From JAQVEM01 sp964595565 (lineage in GTDB: Bacteria; Actinomycetota; Humimicrobiia; Humimicrobiales; Humimicrobiaceae), in contig CAZQQX010000028.1 of the NCBI GenBank assembly GCA_964595565.1, forward strand, positions 1 to 26,960: a DNA stretch of 26,960 nt, in the 5' to 3' direction. The notes beneath the pieces are model-generated. The model made no database searches. It saw only the letters and a list, made by a program, of their open reading frames with translations, and was not told the origin of the DNA. Positions 1-8,342 of the stretch are shown in pieces. Every line of letters starts with the position of its first letter. The first letter of the stretch is position 1. Made by a program: the position numbers and the translations under genes.

Positions 1-44
1 CTCATGTAATAATATAAATAATATTTTACCTGCCAAATTTTAAC

Positions 45-1577
45 TCATTCCCACTCTATGGTACTTGGAGGCTTTGAACTTATATCATATACTACTCTGT
101 TTACCCCTTCAACCTCGTTTACAATTCTATTGCTTATTCTCTCCAGAACCCTGTTCGGAAGCCTCACCCAATCAGCAGTCATGGCATCGGTACTGTTCAC
201 CGCCCTTATTATTATGGGATAGCAGTAAGTTCTTTCGTCACCCATCACTCCGACACTCCTGATACTCGGAAGAACGGCAAAAGACTGCCATATTTTTTCA
301 TATAATTTTGCTCTCTTTATTTCCTCAACAACTATCTCGTCTGCATCCTGGAGTATCTTTATTTTTTCCCCGGTAACTTCACCGATTATTCTAATCGCCA
401 GACCGGGGCCCGGGAAAGGCTGCCTCCATATTATCTCATCGGGGAGCCCCAGTTCTATTCCTATCTTCCGTATTTCATCCTTAAATAACAATCTCAAAGG
501 TTCAATCAACTTTAGTTTCATGTCTTCAGGGAGCCCGCCAACATTATGATGTGACTTTATTCTTGCCGCATCCCTGGTACCGCTTTCAATAACATCCGAA
601 TACAACGTACCCTGCACCAGATACTTTGCATCTCTTGTTCTTAAAGCTTCCTCTTCAAATACTCTTATAAATTCAGTCCCGATTATTTTCCTCTTCTTTT
701 CCGGGTCTGTAACACCAACCAATTTTTTAAGGAACCTTCCGCTGGCATTTCTATGAATTAAATTGATTTTAAAATTTTCCTTGAATGTTGCCACAACTTT
801 TTCTGCTTCCCCCTTACGCAGAAGACCATGGTCAACAAATATACAGGTAAGTTTATCACCGACAGCCTTGTTTACAAGAACTGCGGCTACAGAAGAATCT
901 ACTCCACCACTCAACCCGCATATTACTCTCCCGTCCTTTACCTCATCTTTTATTTTTTTTATCTGATTTTCAATAATGGAGACCATTGTCCAGGTTGGCG
1001 AGCACCTGCAGATATCAAACAAAAAGTTTTTAAGTATATCCATACCTGACGGGGTATGAATCACCTCGGGATGGAATTGTATTCCGTATATTCTGTCTTT
1101 TTCATTCTCTATGCCGGCGATAGGAAGATTCGCAGTGGAAGCTATAGTATTAAACCCCGGAGGGACTTTCTTTACACTGTCTTTGTGGCTCATCCAGCAT
1201 ACTTCTACTGGCTTTAAATCCTTAAAAAGAGGTGAACCAAGGTTTAATTTTATTCTCATTTTGCCATATTCATTATGGCCGGTAGTTGTAATTTCTCCAC
1301 CAAATAACCCGGATATCAGCTGCATTCCATAACAAATTCCCAGTATGGGTATGCCCAGCGAAAAAATTCCTTTATCCATTACAGGAATTTTCCCATCTCT
1401 GGATAAAATACTGTACGGCGAACCGGATAATATCAAACCACTTGGCTTTTTATCTTTTATTTCTTTTATATCAGCATCATAAGGAACAAGCTCAGAATAA
1501 ACTCTCAGTTCCCTTAATCTCCTGGTAATTAACTGACTATATTGCCCGCCAAAATCTATGACCAGTACACTATCCAT
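45..1577 (-). CDS. guaA: GMP synthase (glutamine-hydrolysing)
   Basis: Converts XMP, glutamine and ATP to GMP, the last step of de novo guanine nucleotide synthesis in the cytosol. The protein is 510 aa, a normal length for the fused enzyme. The N-terminal class I glutamine amidotransferase domain has the nucleophile Cys82 in GICYGMQ and the His/Glu pair in FHPEV near residue 168. The ATP-pyrophosphatase domain starts near residue 220 with GLSGGVDSSV. The C-terminal dimerisation domain ends in the family's usual PPSTIEWE. The ATG lies one base past the stop of the upstream guaB3-like gene (TAAaATG), so translation is probably coupled. The active-site region reads SGSPYS where SGGPxS is usual, a minor variation. 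Identification is secure. Confidence 0.97.
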   Translation of the reverse strand: MDSVLVIDFGGQYSQLITRRLRELRVYSELVPYDADIKEIKDKKPSGLILSGSPYSILSRDGKIPVMDKGIFSLGIPILGICYGMQLISGLFGGEITTTGHNEYGKMRIKLNLGSPLFKDLKPVEVCWMSHKDSVKKVPPGFNTIASTANLPIAGIENEKDRIYGIQFHPEVIHTPSGMDILKNFLFDICRCSPTWTMVSIIENQIKKIKDEVKDGRVICGLSGGVDSSVAAVLVNKAVGDKLTCIFVDHGLLRKGEAEKVVATFKENFKINLIHRNASGRFLKKLVGVTDPEKKRKIIGTEFIRVFEEEALRTRDAKYLVQGTLYSDVIESGTRDAARIKSHHNVGGLPEDMKLKLIEPLRLLFKDEIRKIGIELGLPDEIIWRQPFPGPGLAIRIIGEVTGEKIKILQDADEIVVEEIKRAKLYEKIWQSFAVLPSIRSVGVMGDERTYCYPIIIRAVNSTDAMTADWVRLPNRVLERISNRIVNEVEGVNRVVYDISSKPPSTIEWE

Positions 1578-1578
1578 T

Positions 1579-2739
1579 TTAAAATCCCATTCCTACTTTC
1601 TGCTGTTGTTGCTGGAGTTTGCCTTCTGTTTTTATGGAAGGAGCAACCAGCACCTCGGCTTTCTGGAAGTCCTTAATATTTTCATATCCGCAGGTAGCCA
1701 TTGAGGTCCTTAATGCCCCGAACAGATTTAAGGTTCCATCATTCTCAAATGCAGGGCCCACCAGTATTTCCTTCAGGCTGGCTTTTATTTCCGTTTTTAT
1801 CCTTGTTCCTCTCGGCAAATCAGGGTGAAAAGTGGCCATACCCCAGTGATAACCTCTCCCCGGAGCTTCCCTGGCACTTGAAAGAGGGGAGCCTATCATA
1901 ACCAGGTCTGCGCCGCAGGCAATAGCTTTCGCTATATCCCCACCTGTACGCATCCCTCCATCAGCAATAACTAATGAGTAATTTCCAGTTTCTTCAAGAT
2001 GCCTCATCCTTGCTGCCGAGGCATCTGCGATAGCTGTAGCCTGAGGGGCGCCAATGCCCAGTACCTGCCTGGTGGTACAGGCGGCCCCGGGACCAACTCC
2101 TACCAGCACGCCCACAGCACCCGTCCGCATTAGGTGCAGGGAAGTTGAGTATGAGGAACAGCCGCCAACTATTACCGGAATAGAGCATTCTGGAATAAAC
2201 TTTTTCAAATCCAGTGGTGTCTTTGTTTTACTAACATGTTCTGCACTTACCACAGTTCCCTGCACCACAAGAATATCAAGGCCGGCATCTACAGCTATTT
2301 TATAGTACTTCTCAACATTTTTTGGAGTCAGCGAGGCACATGCTATATCGCTCCCATCCTTTATCTGTTTTACTCTTTTGGCTATCAGCTCTTCTTTTAC
2401 TGGCTCGGTATAAATTTCCTGCATTCTCCTCGTAGCTTCCTCACTGGAAAATTTTGAGATTTTATCCAGAACCTCATCAGCTTCTTCATATCTGCACTGT
2501 AAGCCCTCAAGATTGAGTACAGCAAGACCCCCCAATTTTCTCATTTCTATGGCAAATTTCACATCCACAACACCATCCATAGCTGAAGCAAGAACAGGCA
2601 AATCAAGTTTGAAATCTCCAATATTCACCGAAATATCAATATCTTCCGGGTCCCTGGTCCTCCTGCTTGGAACTATTGATATTTCATCAAAACCATAGGA
2701 CCTCCTGCCGGTTTTACCCTTACCAATTTCAATTTCCAT
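1579..2739 (-). CDS. guaB3: GuaB3-type IMP dehydrogenase family protein
   Basis: 386-aa TIM-barrel protein of the IMPDH/GMP reductase family without the CBS (Bateman) insert, the length and layout of the GuaB3 subfamily. The catalytic loop GPGAACTTRQ carries the IMPDH-type cysteine, and IADGGMRTGGDIAKA is the phosphate-binding segment. GuaB3 proteins are common in Actinobacteria and Cyanobacteria; a cyanobacterial member is reported to act as an IMP dehydrogenase. Its place directly before guaA supports a role in IMP to XMP to GMP conversion. No canonical guaB is visible in this window. The start is supported by AAGGGGTG three bases before the ATG. The tail has a short run of five glutamines near residue 378. 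Confidence 0.9.
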   Translation of the reverse strand: MEIEIGKGKTGRRSYGFDEISIVPSRRTRDPEDIDISVNIGDFKLDLPVLASAMDGVVDVKFAIEMRKLGGLAVLNLEGLQCRYEEADEVLDKISKFSSEEATRRMQEIYTEPVKEELIAKRVKQIKDGSDIACASLTPKNVEKYYKIAVDAGLDILVVQGTVVSAEHVSKTKTPLDLKKFIPECSIPVIVGGCSSYSTSLHLMRTGAVGVLVGVGPGAACTTRQVLGIGAPQATAIADASAARMRHLEETGNYSLVIADGGMRTGGDIAKAIACGADLVMIGSPLSSAREAPGRGYHWGMATFHPDLPRGTRIKTEIKASLKEILVGPAFENDGTLNLFGALRTSMATCGYENIKDFQKAEVLVAPSIKTEGKLQQQQQKVGMGF

Positions 2740-2748
2740 TTACACCCC

Positions 2749-3396
2749 TTATTTCTTAATTTTTTTTTCTTCTTTATTTATTAATCTTTTAATATTTTCC
2801 CTGTGAGTGATAAAAGTCAGCAAGCTCCAGCAAACCGCAGCAATTACTATTGGCCACACATATCCGGTAAAGAAAAATGCAGCAGGATTTGCAACAGCAC
2901 CGCCCAGCGAGGCTACGGATACTATTCTAAAAATAACAAAAACAATAACCCATGTACCCAGAATGATAACAGGCGGCAGTATCTTTATCCATAACGCACT
3001 ATCTGCAATATTTACAAAGGGAAGCAGTGTAACACCTATAATAACTCCAAATGAAGCTGCTATTCCCTTTCCTCCCTTAAACTTAATGTATAAAGGAAAG
3101 TCATGACCCAGAACAACTGCAACAGATACTACTGAAAGAAGTATTAAATCTCCGGGATAAATGAGATAAATCACAAGCACAGGGATAAATCCTTTAATAA
3201 CGTCAACAATAATAGTAATAACCCCGTAAGCTGCGCCGAGGGTGCGGGTAACATTGGTACCGCCTACATTCCCACTCCCGTAATTTCTTATATCATCACC
3301 TTTTTTTATTTTATGGATCACATACGCAGTCGGGAAAGAACCAAAAAGGTAAGCTGCGATTACAAGTAAAATTTTGTAAAATAATTCAACTGCCAT
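2749..3396 (-). CDS. plsY: Glycerol-3-phosphate acyltransferase PlsY
   Basis: Integral membrane enzyme that transfers the acyl group from acyl-phosphate to glycerol-3-phosphate, giving lysophosphatidic acid for phospholipid synthesis. At 215 aa it has the usual length. Conserved motifs are GSFPTAY (19-25), GSGNVGGTN (40-48), GHDFPLYIKFKGGKGIA (around 96-112) and a third loop around SLGGAVANPAAF. Several hydrophobic helices alternate with these loops. The tail is lysine-rich. It is the first gene of a tight plsY-guaB3-guaA unit, with nine bases before the next start. The ATG has no clear Shine-Dalgarno sequence, so the exact start is less certain than the identity. Confidence 0.95.
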   Translation of the reverse strand: MAVELFYKILLVIAAYLFGSFPTAYVIHKIKKGDDIRNYGSGNVGGTNVTRTLGAAYGVITIIVDVIKGFIPVLVIYLIYPGDLILLSVVSVAVVLGHDFPLYIKFKGGKGIAASFGVIIGVTLLPFVNIADSALWIKILPPVIILGTWVIVFVIFRIVSVASLGGAVANPAAFFFTGYVWPIVIAAVCWSLLTFITHRENIKRLINKEEKKIKK

Positions 3397-3511
3397 ATTC
3401 GTAGTAGATGTTTAACTTCAGAAATTACAGAAAACTAAAAGATAAAAATTTTTAAGAACTATGTGAACCGGTAATCTTTATCTCAAATCACATAAAATAA
3501 TAATAAAAGAA

Positions 3512-3540
3512 ATATTACTATAAGTTATTGATTTATTCAA
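3512..3540 (-). promoter_or_regulatory. Predicted promoter of plsY-guaB3-guaA
   Basis: On the minus strand TTGAAT (3535-3540) and TAATAT (3512-3517) are separated by 17 bases, giving a leader of roughly 110 bases before plsY. The rest of the 3397-3650 spacer shows no gene. The match is moderate and the background is AT-rich, so this is tentative. Confidence 0.35.
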
Positions 3541-3650
3541 TTTATTAACCGTGTATCCGGACTGGCTGCTACTAATCCCGGGTTAATTTTAAAAAATATC
3601 ATGCATAAAAAAAATTCAATAGTATAATCAACCGGTCTCTTCTTATCACG

Positions 3651-4547
3651 CTACCCGGCTTTCTCTTCCATTTTTTTAATTAATTCCTCTACACCCGGCA
3701 TTTTTTTGTCATACTTAATAGGTTCCCCCTTCAACCAGGACATGGAAATTGAATTATCTTCATAAATTGTTCCTGCAGGCTCTATCCCATTTTTTATTAA
3801 TTTTCTTTTTATATAGCTTTCTACTTCTTTTCCCTTTATCTTGTTCAATAGCACCATAACATCCATGATTTTTGAGTTCAGAAATATTTTATTTGCTATT
3901 TTAACAAGTTCAGGATTATCCAGATGCCTGGTAGCAGGCAATTTCCCGGCTTTTATCTGACCCACTATATTTTTCATATCCGCTGCTATATGGATGGAGG
4001 CGTTATTGGCATCAACTACAACAATAATTAAGTCCAGGCTGGTAATTACCCCTCTTGCAGGATCTTCCAGTCCTGCTTTCAGGTCTATTAAAGTTACTGG
4101 ATTATCTCCAAAACCTGATATTCTTAAATCTCTGGTTATTTTAGATATAGGACCATCACACCCTGCTCCCGGCCCCCTGTCTCCTATCTTACCTGCCGTC
4201 AGGAAAAATATACCCTCCTGGCTTCGGGCATAATATTTATCGGATAGTTTATTTAAATAAATTTCTGCGCCGGGCAAAGGGGTAGGGTCATCAACAGGAC
4301 AGGTTACCGACCCACCACTAAACGCAGTTCCTCCAAAATAATCTATAAGAGATGCAGGTATTTTTTTTAGCCCCAGCGCCTGGTGAAGCCCTATATTAGT
4401 TGAATCAGCGTCCAGCACACAGACTTTATATCCAGAATCTCTAAGCGCTCCTGCAAGTAAAACTGTAACTGTGCTTTTTCCGCTTCCTCCTTTTCCCAGT
4501 ATACCTATTCTTTTCCCTGTAAGTTTTTTATTTTCTTTTACATTCAT
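3651..4547 (-). CDS. CooC/MinD-like P-loop ATPase
   Basis: 298-aa SIMIBI-class ATPase. It shows a deviant Walker A GKGGSGKST (18-26), a DAD switch I (46-48) and a switch II region DLKAGLEDPARG (155-166). The last closely follows the AGxEHxxRG segment of CooC, the ATPase that helps insert nickel into CO dehydrogenase. The CooC nickel-binding CxC pair is not present: the corresponding region has one cysteine (Cys130) in GAGCDGP, plus an isolated Cys83. The client metalloenzyme or partner is therefore unknown, and no CO dehydrogenase or hydrogenase gene lies in the window. It stands alone between groEL and plsY with its own promoter. Family placement is fairly sure; function is not. Confidence 0.75.
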   Translation of the reverse strand: MNVKENKKLTGKRIGILGKGGSGKSTVTVLLAGALRDSGYKVCVLDADSTNIGLHQALGLKKIPASLIDYFGGTAFSGGSVTCPVDDPTPLPGAEIYLNKLSDKYYARSQEGIFFLTAGKIGDRGPGAGCDGPISKITRDLRISGFGDNPVTLIDLKAGLEDPARGVITSLDLIIVVVDANNASIHIAADMKNIVGQIKAGKLPATRHLDNPELVKIANKIFLNSKIMDVMVLLNKIKGKEVESYIKRKLIKNGIEPAGTIYEDNSISMSWLKGEPIKYDKKMPGVEELIKKMEEKAG

Positions 4548-4585
4548 TTTACCCGATTCCTATCTTTAAAATTTTTAATTCGCTA

Positions 4586-4621
4586 ATATTATAAAGTTAG
4601 CTTTGCCTAACTTTATAATAT
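4586..4621. promoter_or_regulatory. Perfect 15-bp inverted repeat, likely operator
   Basis: Arms 4586-4600 and 4607-4621 are exact reverse complements (core AAAGTTAG/CTAACTTT) around a 6-base loop. The repeat covers the -10 box and start point of the CooC-like gene, a typical position for a repressor site. Its AT-rich stem and lack of a T tract make a terminator unlikely. Confidence 0.55.
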
Positions 4622-4642
4622 CTTCTAATTCTTCCCTGTCAA
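4615..4642 (-). promoter_or_regulatory. Predicted promoter of the CooC-like gene
   Basis: On the minus strand a perfect TTGACA (4637-4642) and TATTAT (4615-4620) are separated by 16 bases, placing the transcription start near 4608 with a leader of about 60 bases. The -10 box lies inside the outer arm of the inverted repeat at 4586-4621. Confidence 0.6.
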
Positions 4643-5014
4643 GGAAAAATTATTATTATAATATATTCATAGATTATCTGCCTATTTTAAGTTAAGAATA
4701 TTTATTTGACTTGCAGGTTCAAAAAAAATCTTTTACGGGCTGGCCGCTGGAAATATTTCCAGCAAAAACACTTAAGATATCAACTCTTATATCAAGTACT
4801 TTTCCTGGCGAATTTTAATATTTTATATACAGGAAACCAGTGGATTAACATTATATCCCCATATAATAATAAATGAGGGCCGGTTTTGAAACTAAAACCG
4901 GTCCTCATTTTATCTACAAATACCATTGCGGCTGCCAGTATCAGGCAGGTTTAGGACAACTTAATTTAACTTTAGTAATATAGACCTTCCTGAGCCTGAC
5001 CTGCTCCTACCTTA
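4622..5014. other. Non-coding spacer between CooC-like gene and groEL
   Basis: No convincing gene is seen. The spacer (467 bases from 4548) holds the CooC-like promoter, an 18-base perfect palindrome GCTGGAAATATTTCCAGC at 4746-4763, and a GC-richer hairpin at 4871-4910 downstream of groEL. Confidence 0.6.
4871..4910 (-). terminator. Hairpin downstream of groEL, possible terminator
   Basis: Arms 4871-4887 and 4894-4910 pair over 17 positions with one imperfect pair (4879/4902) around a 6-base loop, with a CCGGTTTT core. It lies about 105 bases past the groEL stop. The T tract after it on the minus strand is weak, and on the plus strand it is TTTT, so direction is uncertain. Confidence 0.5.
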
Positions 5015-6649
5015 TTACATCGGGGGCATTCCGCCATACCCTCCTCCTGGAGGCATTGCAGGCCCGGGTTTTTCTTTTTCAGGTTTCTCTGCAACAACCA
5101 CTTCGGTTGTAAGCATGAGCGCTGCTATTGATGCCGCATTCTGCAGCGCGCTCCTGGTTACTTTTGCCGGGTCTATAATACCGGCATCTATCATATTTAC
5201 ATATTTCCCATTTAATGCATCAAGTCCTTCTCCCGGTTCCATCTTCCTTACTTTCTCCACAACAACCGAACCCTCAAGTCCCGCATTGGCTGCAATTTGT
5301 CTGAGCGGTTCCTCAAGAGCTCTAGCTACGATAGCCGCACCGGTTTTCATATCACCCTCAAATTTGCCGAGGTCAATCTTTTTAATTGTATTTATAAGAA
5401 CAACTCCACCGCCTGCAACAATACCCTCTTCAACTGCAGCCTTTGTAGCTGATAGAGCATCTTCTATCCTGTGCTTTTTCTCCTTTAATTCCACTTCAGT
5501 TGCAGCTCCAACTTTTATTACTGCTACGCCGCCGGATAGTTTGGCCAGCCTTTCCTGTAATTTTTCCTTATCAAAATCCGAGTCACTCTGTTCTATCTCA
5601 TTTTTAATCTGCTTTATCCTGCCTTTTATAGAATTTATAGAACCTTTCCCTTCAACAATTGTTGTATTCTCTTTATCTACCTTGACCTGCCTTGCCGAGC
5701 CAAGCATCTCAAGGGTAACGTTCTCAAGCTTAACGCCAATCTCTTCACTTATCACTTTACCATCGGTTACAATGGCAATGTCTTCCAGCATAGCTTTTCG
5801 TCTGTCGCCAAACCCTGGAGCTTTCACGGCAACAACGGTCAATGTGCCCCGGAGTTTGTTAACCACTATGGTAGCCAGAGCTTCGCCCTCAACATCTTCT
5901 GCAATTATTAAAAGCGGTTTTCCTGACTGCTGTATTTTCTCAAGAACCGGGATTAAATCTCCAACTGCTGCTATTTTCTGATTTGCTATAAGGATATAAG
6001 GGTCGCTCAGAACCGCTTCCATTCTTTCTGCATCGGTAACCATATAAGGAGATAGATAACCCTTATCAAACTGCAGACCCTCAACCAGCTCTATTTCTAT
6101 ACCAAATTTATTTGATTCCTCAACAGTAATAACTCCATCTTTTCCTACCTTGTCCATAGCATCAGCTATGGTATTACCGATCTTTTCATCTGCAGCCGAA
6201 ATAGCTGCAACTTCAGCTATTTTCTTTTTGTCAGTTGCAATATCCTGACTCATTTTTCCTATTTCATCTACAACTATATTAACTGCTTCTTCTATACCTT
6301 TTTTTAGCAACATTGGATTTGCTCCTGCTGCCACGTTTCTCAGGCCTTCTTTTACCATAGCCTGGGCAAGTATGGTAGCTGTGGTTGTACCATCACCCGC
6401 AACATCATTAGTTTTGGTAGCAACTTCTTTTAGCAGCTGGACACCTGCATTTTCAAAAACATCTTCCACTTCAATTTCTCTTGCTATGGTTACGCCATCA
6501 TTTGTAATGGTAGGAGAACCATATTTCTTATCAAGCACTACATTCCTACCCTTGGGGCCAAGGGTAACTTTGATTGCATCTGCTATGGTATTTACCCCTT
6601 TTTCCAGAGATCTTCTTGCGCTCTCATTATACTTTAATTCTTTTGCCAT
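5015..6649 (-). CDS. groEL: Chaperonin GroEL (60 kDa)
   Basis: Subunit of the tetradecameric cytosolic folding chamber that encloses substrates under the GroES lid and runs on ATP hydrolysis. At 544 aa it is full length. The ATP-binding segment GDGTTTATILAQ is near residues 86-97. The family signature AAVEEGIVAGGG lies near residue 400. The tail is Gly/Met/Pro-rich (GGGYGGMPPM). The ATG is preceded by a strong AAGGAGGT. It follows groES by 33 bases and shares the CIRCE-controlled promoter upstream of groES. Only one groEL is seen here. Confidence 0.98.
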   Translation of the reverse strand: MAKELKYNESARRSLEKGVNTIADAIKVTLGPKGRNVVLDKKYGSPTITNDGVTIAREIEVEDVFENAGVQLLKEVATKTNDVAGDGTTTATILAQAMVKEGLRNVAAGANPMLLKKGIEEAVNIVVDEIGKMSQDIATDKKKIAEVAAISAADEKIGNTIADAMDKVGKDGVITVEESNKFGIEIELVEGLQFDKGYLSPYMVTDAERMEAVLSDPYILIANQKIAAVGDLIPVLEKIQQSGKPLLIIAEDVEGEALATIVVNKLRGTLTVVAVKAPGFGDRRKAMLEDIAIVTDGKVISEEIGVKLENVTLEMLGSARQVKVDKENTTIVEGKGSINSIKGRIKQIKNEIEQSDSDFDKEKLQERLAKLSGGVAVIKVGAATEVELKEKKHRIEDALSATKAAVEEGIVAGGGVVLINTIKKIDLGKFEGDMKTGAAIVARALEEPLRQIAANAGLEGSVVVEKVRKMEPGEGLDALNGKYVNMIDAGIIDPAKVTRSALQNAASIAALMLTTEVVVAEKPEKEKPGPAMPPGGGYGGMPPM

Positions 6650-6682
6650 TATTTCTTTACCTCCTTCAAAAAATAAAAACTT

Positions 6683-6970
6683 TTACTCTACGATTGCCAG
6701 AATATCACTCTCTTTTATAATCAGATGTTCCTCTCCATCAATTTTTACTTCAGTCCCTGAATACTTGGAGTAAAGGACAACATCCCCGACCTTTACTTCC
6801 ATAGGAACTTTGCTGCCTTTCTCATCTCTTGCTCCACTGCCAACTGCAATTACTTTTCCTTCCTGTGGTTTTTCTTTCGCAGAATCCGGAAGAACGATTC
6901 CACTCTTAGTTTTCTCCTCGCTGGGGTTTGGTTTTACCAGTAATCTGTCACCAAGCGGTTTGTATCCCAT
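6683..6970 (-). CDS. groES: Co-chaperonin GroES (10 kDa)
   Basis: 95-aa lid protein of the GroEL chaperonin. The N-terminal strand PLGDRLLVKP, the mobile loop SEEKTKSGIVLPDSA (about 17-31) and the C-terminal DILAIVE match the family. The start has a clear AAGGAGG seven to eight bases upstream. It is the first gene of a two-gene groES-groEL operon under a HrcA/CIRCE-type promoter. Confidence 0.98.
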   Translation of the reverse strand: MGYKPLGDRLLVKPNPSEEKTKSGIVLPDSAKEKPQEGKVIAVGSGARDEKGSKVPMEVKVGDVVLYSKYSGTEVKIDGEEHLIIKESDILAIVE

Positions 6971-7025
6971 TATTTTTTCCTCCTTTTTAAAATATTGTGC
7001 ATTTACTTAAATACATTAAATAGAG

Positions 7026-7052
7026 TTAGCACTCTCATATATAGACTGCTAA
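7026..7052. promoter_or_regulatory. CIRCE element (HrcA operator)
   Basis: TTAGCACTC (7026-7034), a 9-base spacer and GACTGCTAA (7044-7052). The consensus is TTAGCACTC-N9-GAGTGCTAA, so one base of the right arm differs (C for G). It lies just downstream of the predicted groES start point, where HrcA is known to repress in many bacteria. No hrcA gene is in the window. Confidence 0.93.
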
Positions 7053-7061
7053 CCTTTAAAA

Positions 7062-7090
7062 ATAATATTATAACGTAAACAAAAAATCAA
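7062..7090 (-). promoter_or_regulatory. Predicted groESL promoter
   Basis: On the minus strand TTGATT (7085-7090) and TATTAT (7062-7067) are separated by 17 bases. The inferred start near 7055 puts the CIRCE element at about +3 to +29, the classical arrangement for HrcA control. Confidence 0.6.
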
Positions 7091-7145
7091 GAAAAAATTT
7101 AGATAAACTTTAACTCGGAATCAAAAAAATAGCTCTAAGACCGGC

Positions 7146-7159
7146 CCGGGATAACCCGG
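7146..7159 (-). terminator. Weak hairpin downstream of tsaD
   Basis: CCGGG (7146-7150), a 4-base loop and CCCGG (7155-7159) form a short GC stem about 95 bases past the tsaD stop. On the minus strand it is followed, after about 20 bases, by a run of seven T. The T run is too far away for a textbook terminator, so this is tentative. Confidence 0.3.
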
Positions 7160-7253
7160 AGTTATGTTAAGGCCTTTTACTGCAGATAGCCTTAAATTAG
7201 CCATCTTTTTTCTCTTTTTATACAATTTATCAACCAGATAAAATAAATTATAA

Positions 7254-8282
7254 TTAAACATCGCTTCTTGAGTGGACATCAACTTCCAGGCTGTCAAATC
7301 TTCTTTTCAAAAACCTGTAATAGCCCACACAGGCCACCATCGCTGCATTATCCATGCACAGGTAAAATGGAGGGACATATATTTTAATACCGCTGGCCTC
7401 ACCTTTTTTCAGAAACTCTTTCCTGAGCTCGCTATTGGCAGCCACTCCACCGCTCACCAGTATCTTCTCCACTCCTAACTCTTTGGCCGCTCTTATTGTT
7501 TTTTCCGTCAGAACCTCCACTATCGCTCTCTGGAAACTGGCAACAAGATGGGGGATATTTTCCCCCAGGAGGAGCTTTTTATCTTTTTTTGTCCTGTAAA
7601 TAAGAGAAGTCTTGAGCCCGCTGAAACTAAAGTTAAAATCACCACTTTCCAGCATGGGCCTGGGAAAGTCTATAAAAGAGGAATCTCCGCCCTGCGCCAG
7701 CCTGTCAATAACAGGGCCGCCGGGGTAACCGAGTCCCAGATATCTCGCTATCTTATCATAAGCTTCCCCTGCTGCATCATCAACAGTATGGCCGATTTCT
7801 TTTACGCTCCAGTCCCTATCAACATAATACAGGCTTGAATGCCCCCCTGAAACAACAAGCCCTATAAAACCACCCGTGATATCAGGATTTTCAATTAAGT
7901 TTGAGTATATGTGTGCCTCAAGATGATTTACTGCAATAAGAGGAACCTTTTTAGTATAGCTTATAGCTTTGGCCGCACCCATCCCCACCAGGAGTGAACC
8001 TATAAGGCCGGGCCTATTTGAAACGCTGACTGCGTCAATATCATCAAAACTTCTGCCTGCCTTCTCCAGCGCCTCCTTTATAACTATGTTTATCACCTCT
8101 ATATGTTTTCTTGACGCTATCTCGGGAACGATACCCCCATACTCTCTGTGAATCTCTTCCTGGGAAGAAACTACATTGGAAAGTACCGCGGAGCCATTCT
8201 TGACCACAGCGGCACAGCTGTCATCACAGGAAGTCTCTATACCCAGTATATTAATTTCTCCTTTTATATCTTCTCTACTCAT
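7254..8282 (-). CDS. tsaD: tRNA t6A37 threonylcarbamoyltransferase TsaD
   Basis: Transfers the threonylcarbamoyl group from TC-AMP to A37 of ANN-decoding tRNAs, together with TsaB and TsaE. Numbered from this start, the ASKHA signature GIETSCDD is at 14-21, the metal-binding HxxxH is His120/His124, and the C-terminal half has VSGGVAANSELR and YVPPFYLCMDNAAMVA. I place the start at 8282 because AGGA lies six bases upstream of that ATG. An ATG at 8309 would add nine residues and has a more distant, weaker AAGGG. Length is 342 (or 351) aa, normal for the family. It follows tsaB with no rimI between them. Confidence 0.96.
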   Translation of the reverse strand: MSREDIKGEINILGIETSCDDSCAAVVKNGSAVLSNVVSSQEEIHREYGGIVPEIASRKHIEVINIVIKEALEKAGRSFDDIDAVSVSNRPGLIGSLLVGMGAAKAISYTKKVPLIAVNHLEAHIYSNLIENPDITGGFIGLVVSGGHSSLYYVDRDWSVKEIGHTVDDAAGEAYDKIARYLGLGYPGGPVIDRLAQGGDSSFIDFPRPMLESGDFNFSFSGLKTSLIYRTKKDKKLLLGENIPHLVASFQRAIVEVLTEKTIRAAKELGVEKILVSGGVAANSELRKEFLKKGEASGIKIYVPPFYLCMDNAAMVACVGYYRFLKRRFDSLEVDVHSRSDV

Positions 8283-8342
8283 TATCGTTCCTGATGTTTT
8301 TACGCGCATGATATCTGTTAAACTGCCCTTTTATACCCGGCC

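Noticed and set aside
4586..4621. The 15-bp inverted repeat as a terminator
   Set aside because: The stem is nearly all A-T, with no T run after it, and it overlaps a good promoter; an operator is more likely.
5115..5981. Long open frame on the plus strand inside groEL
   Set aside because: It is antisense to a perfectly conserved groEL, Ser/Pro-rich and without a ribosome binding site; an artefact of codon use.
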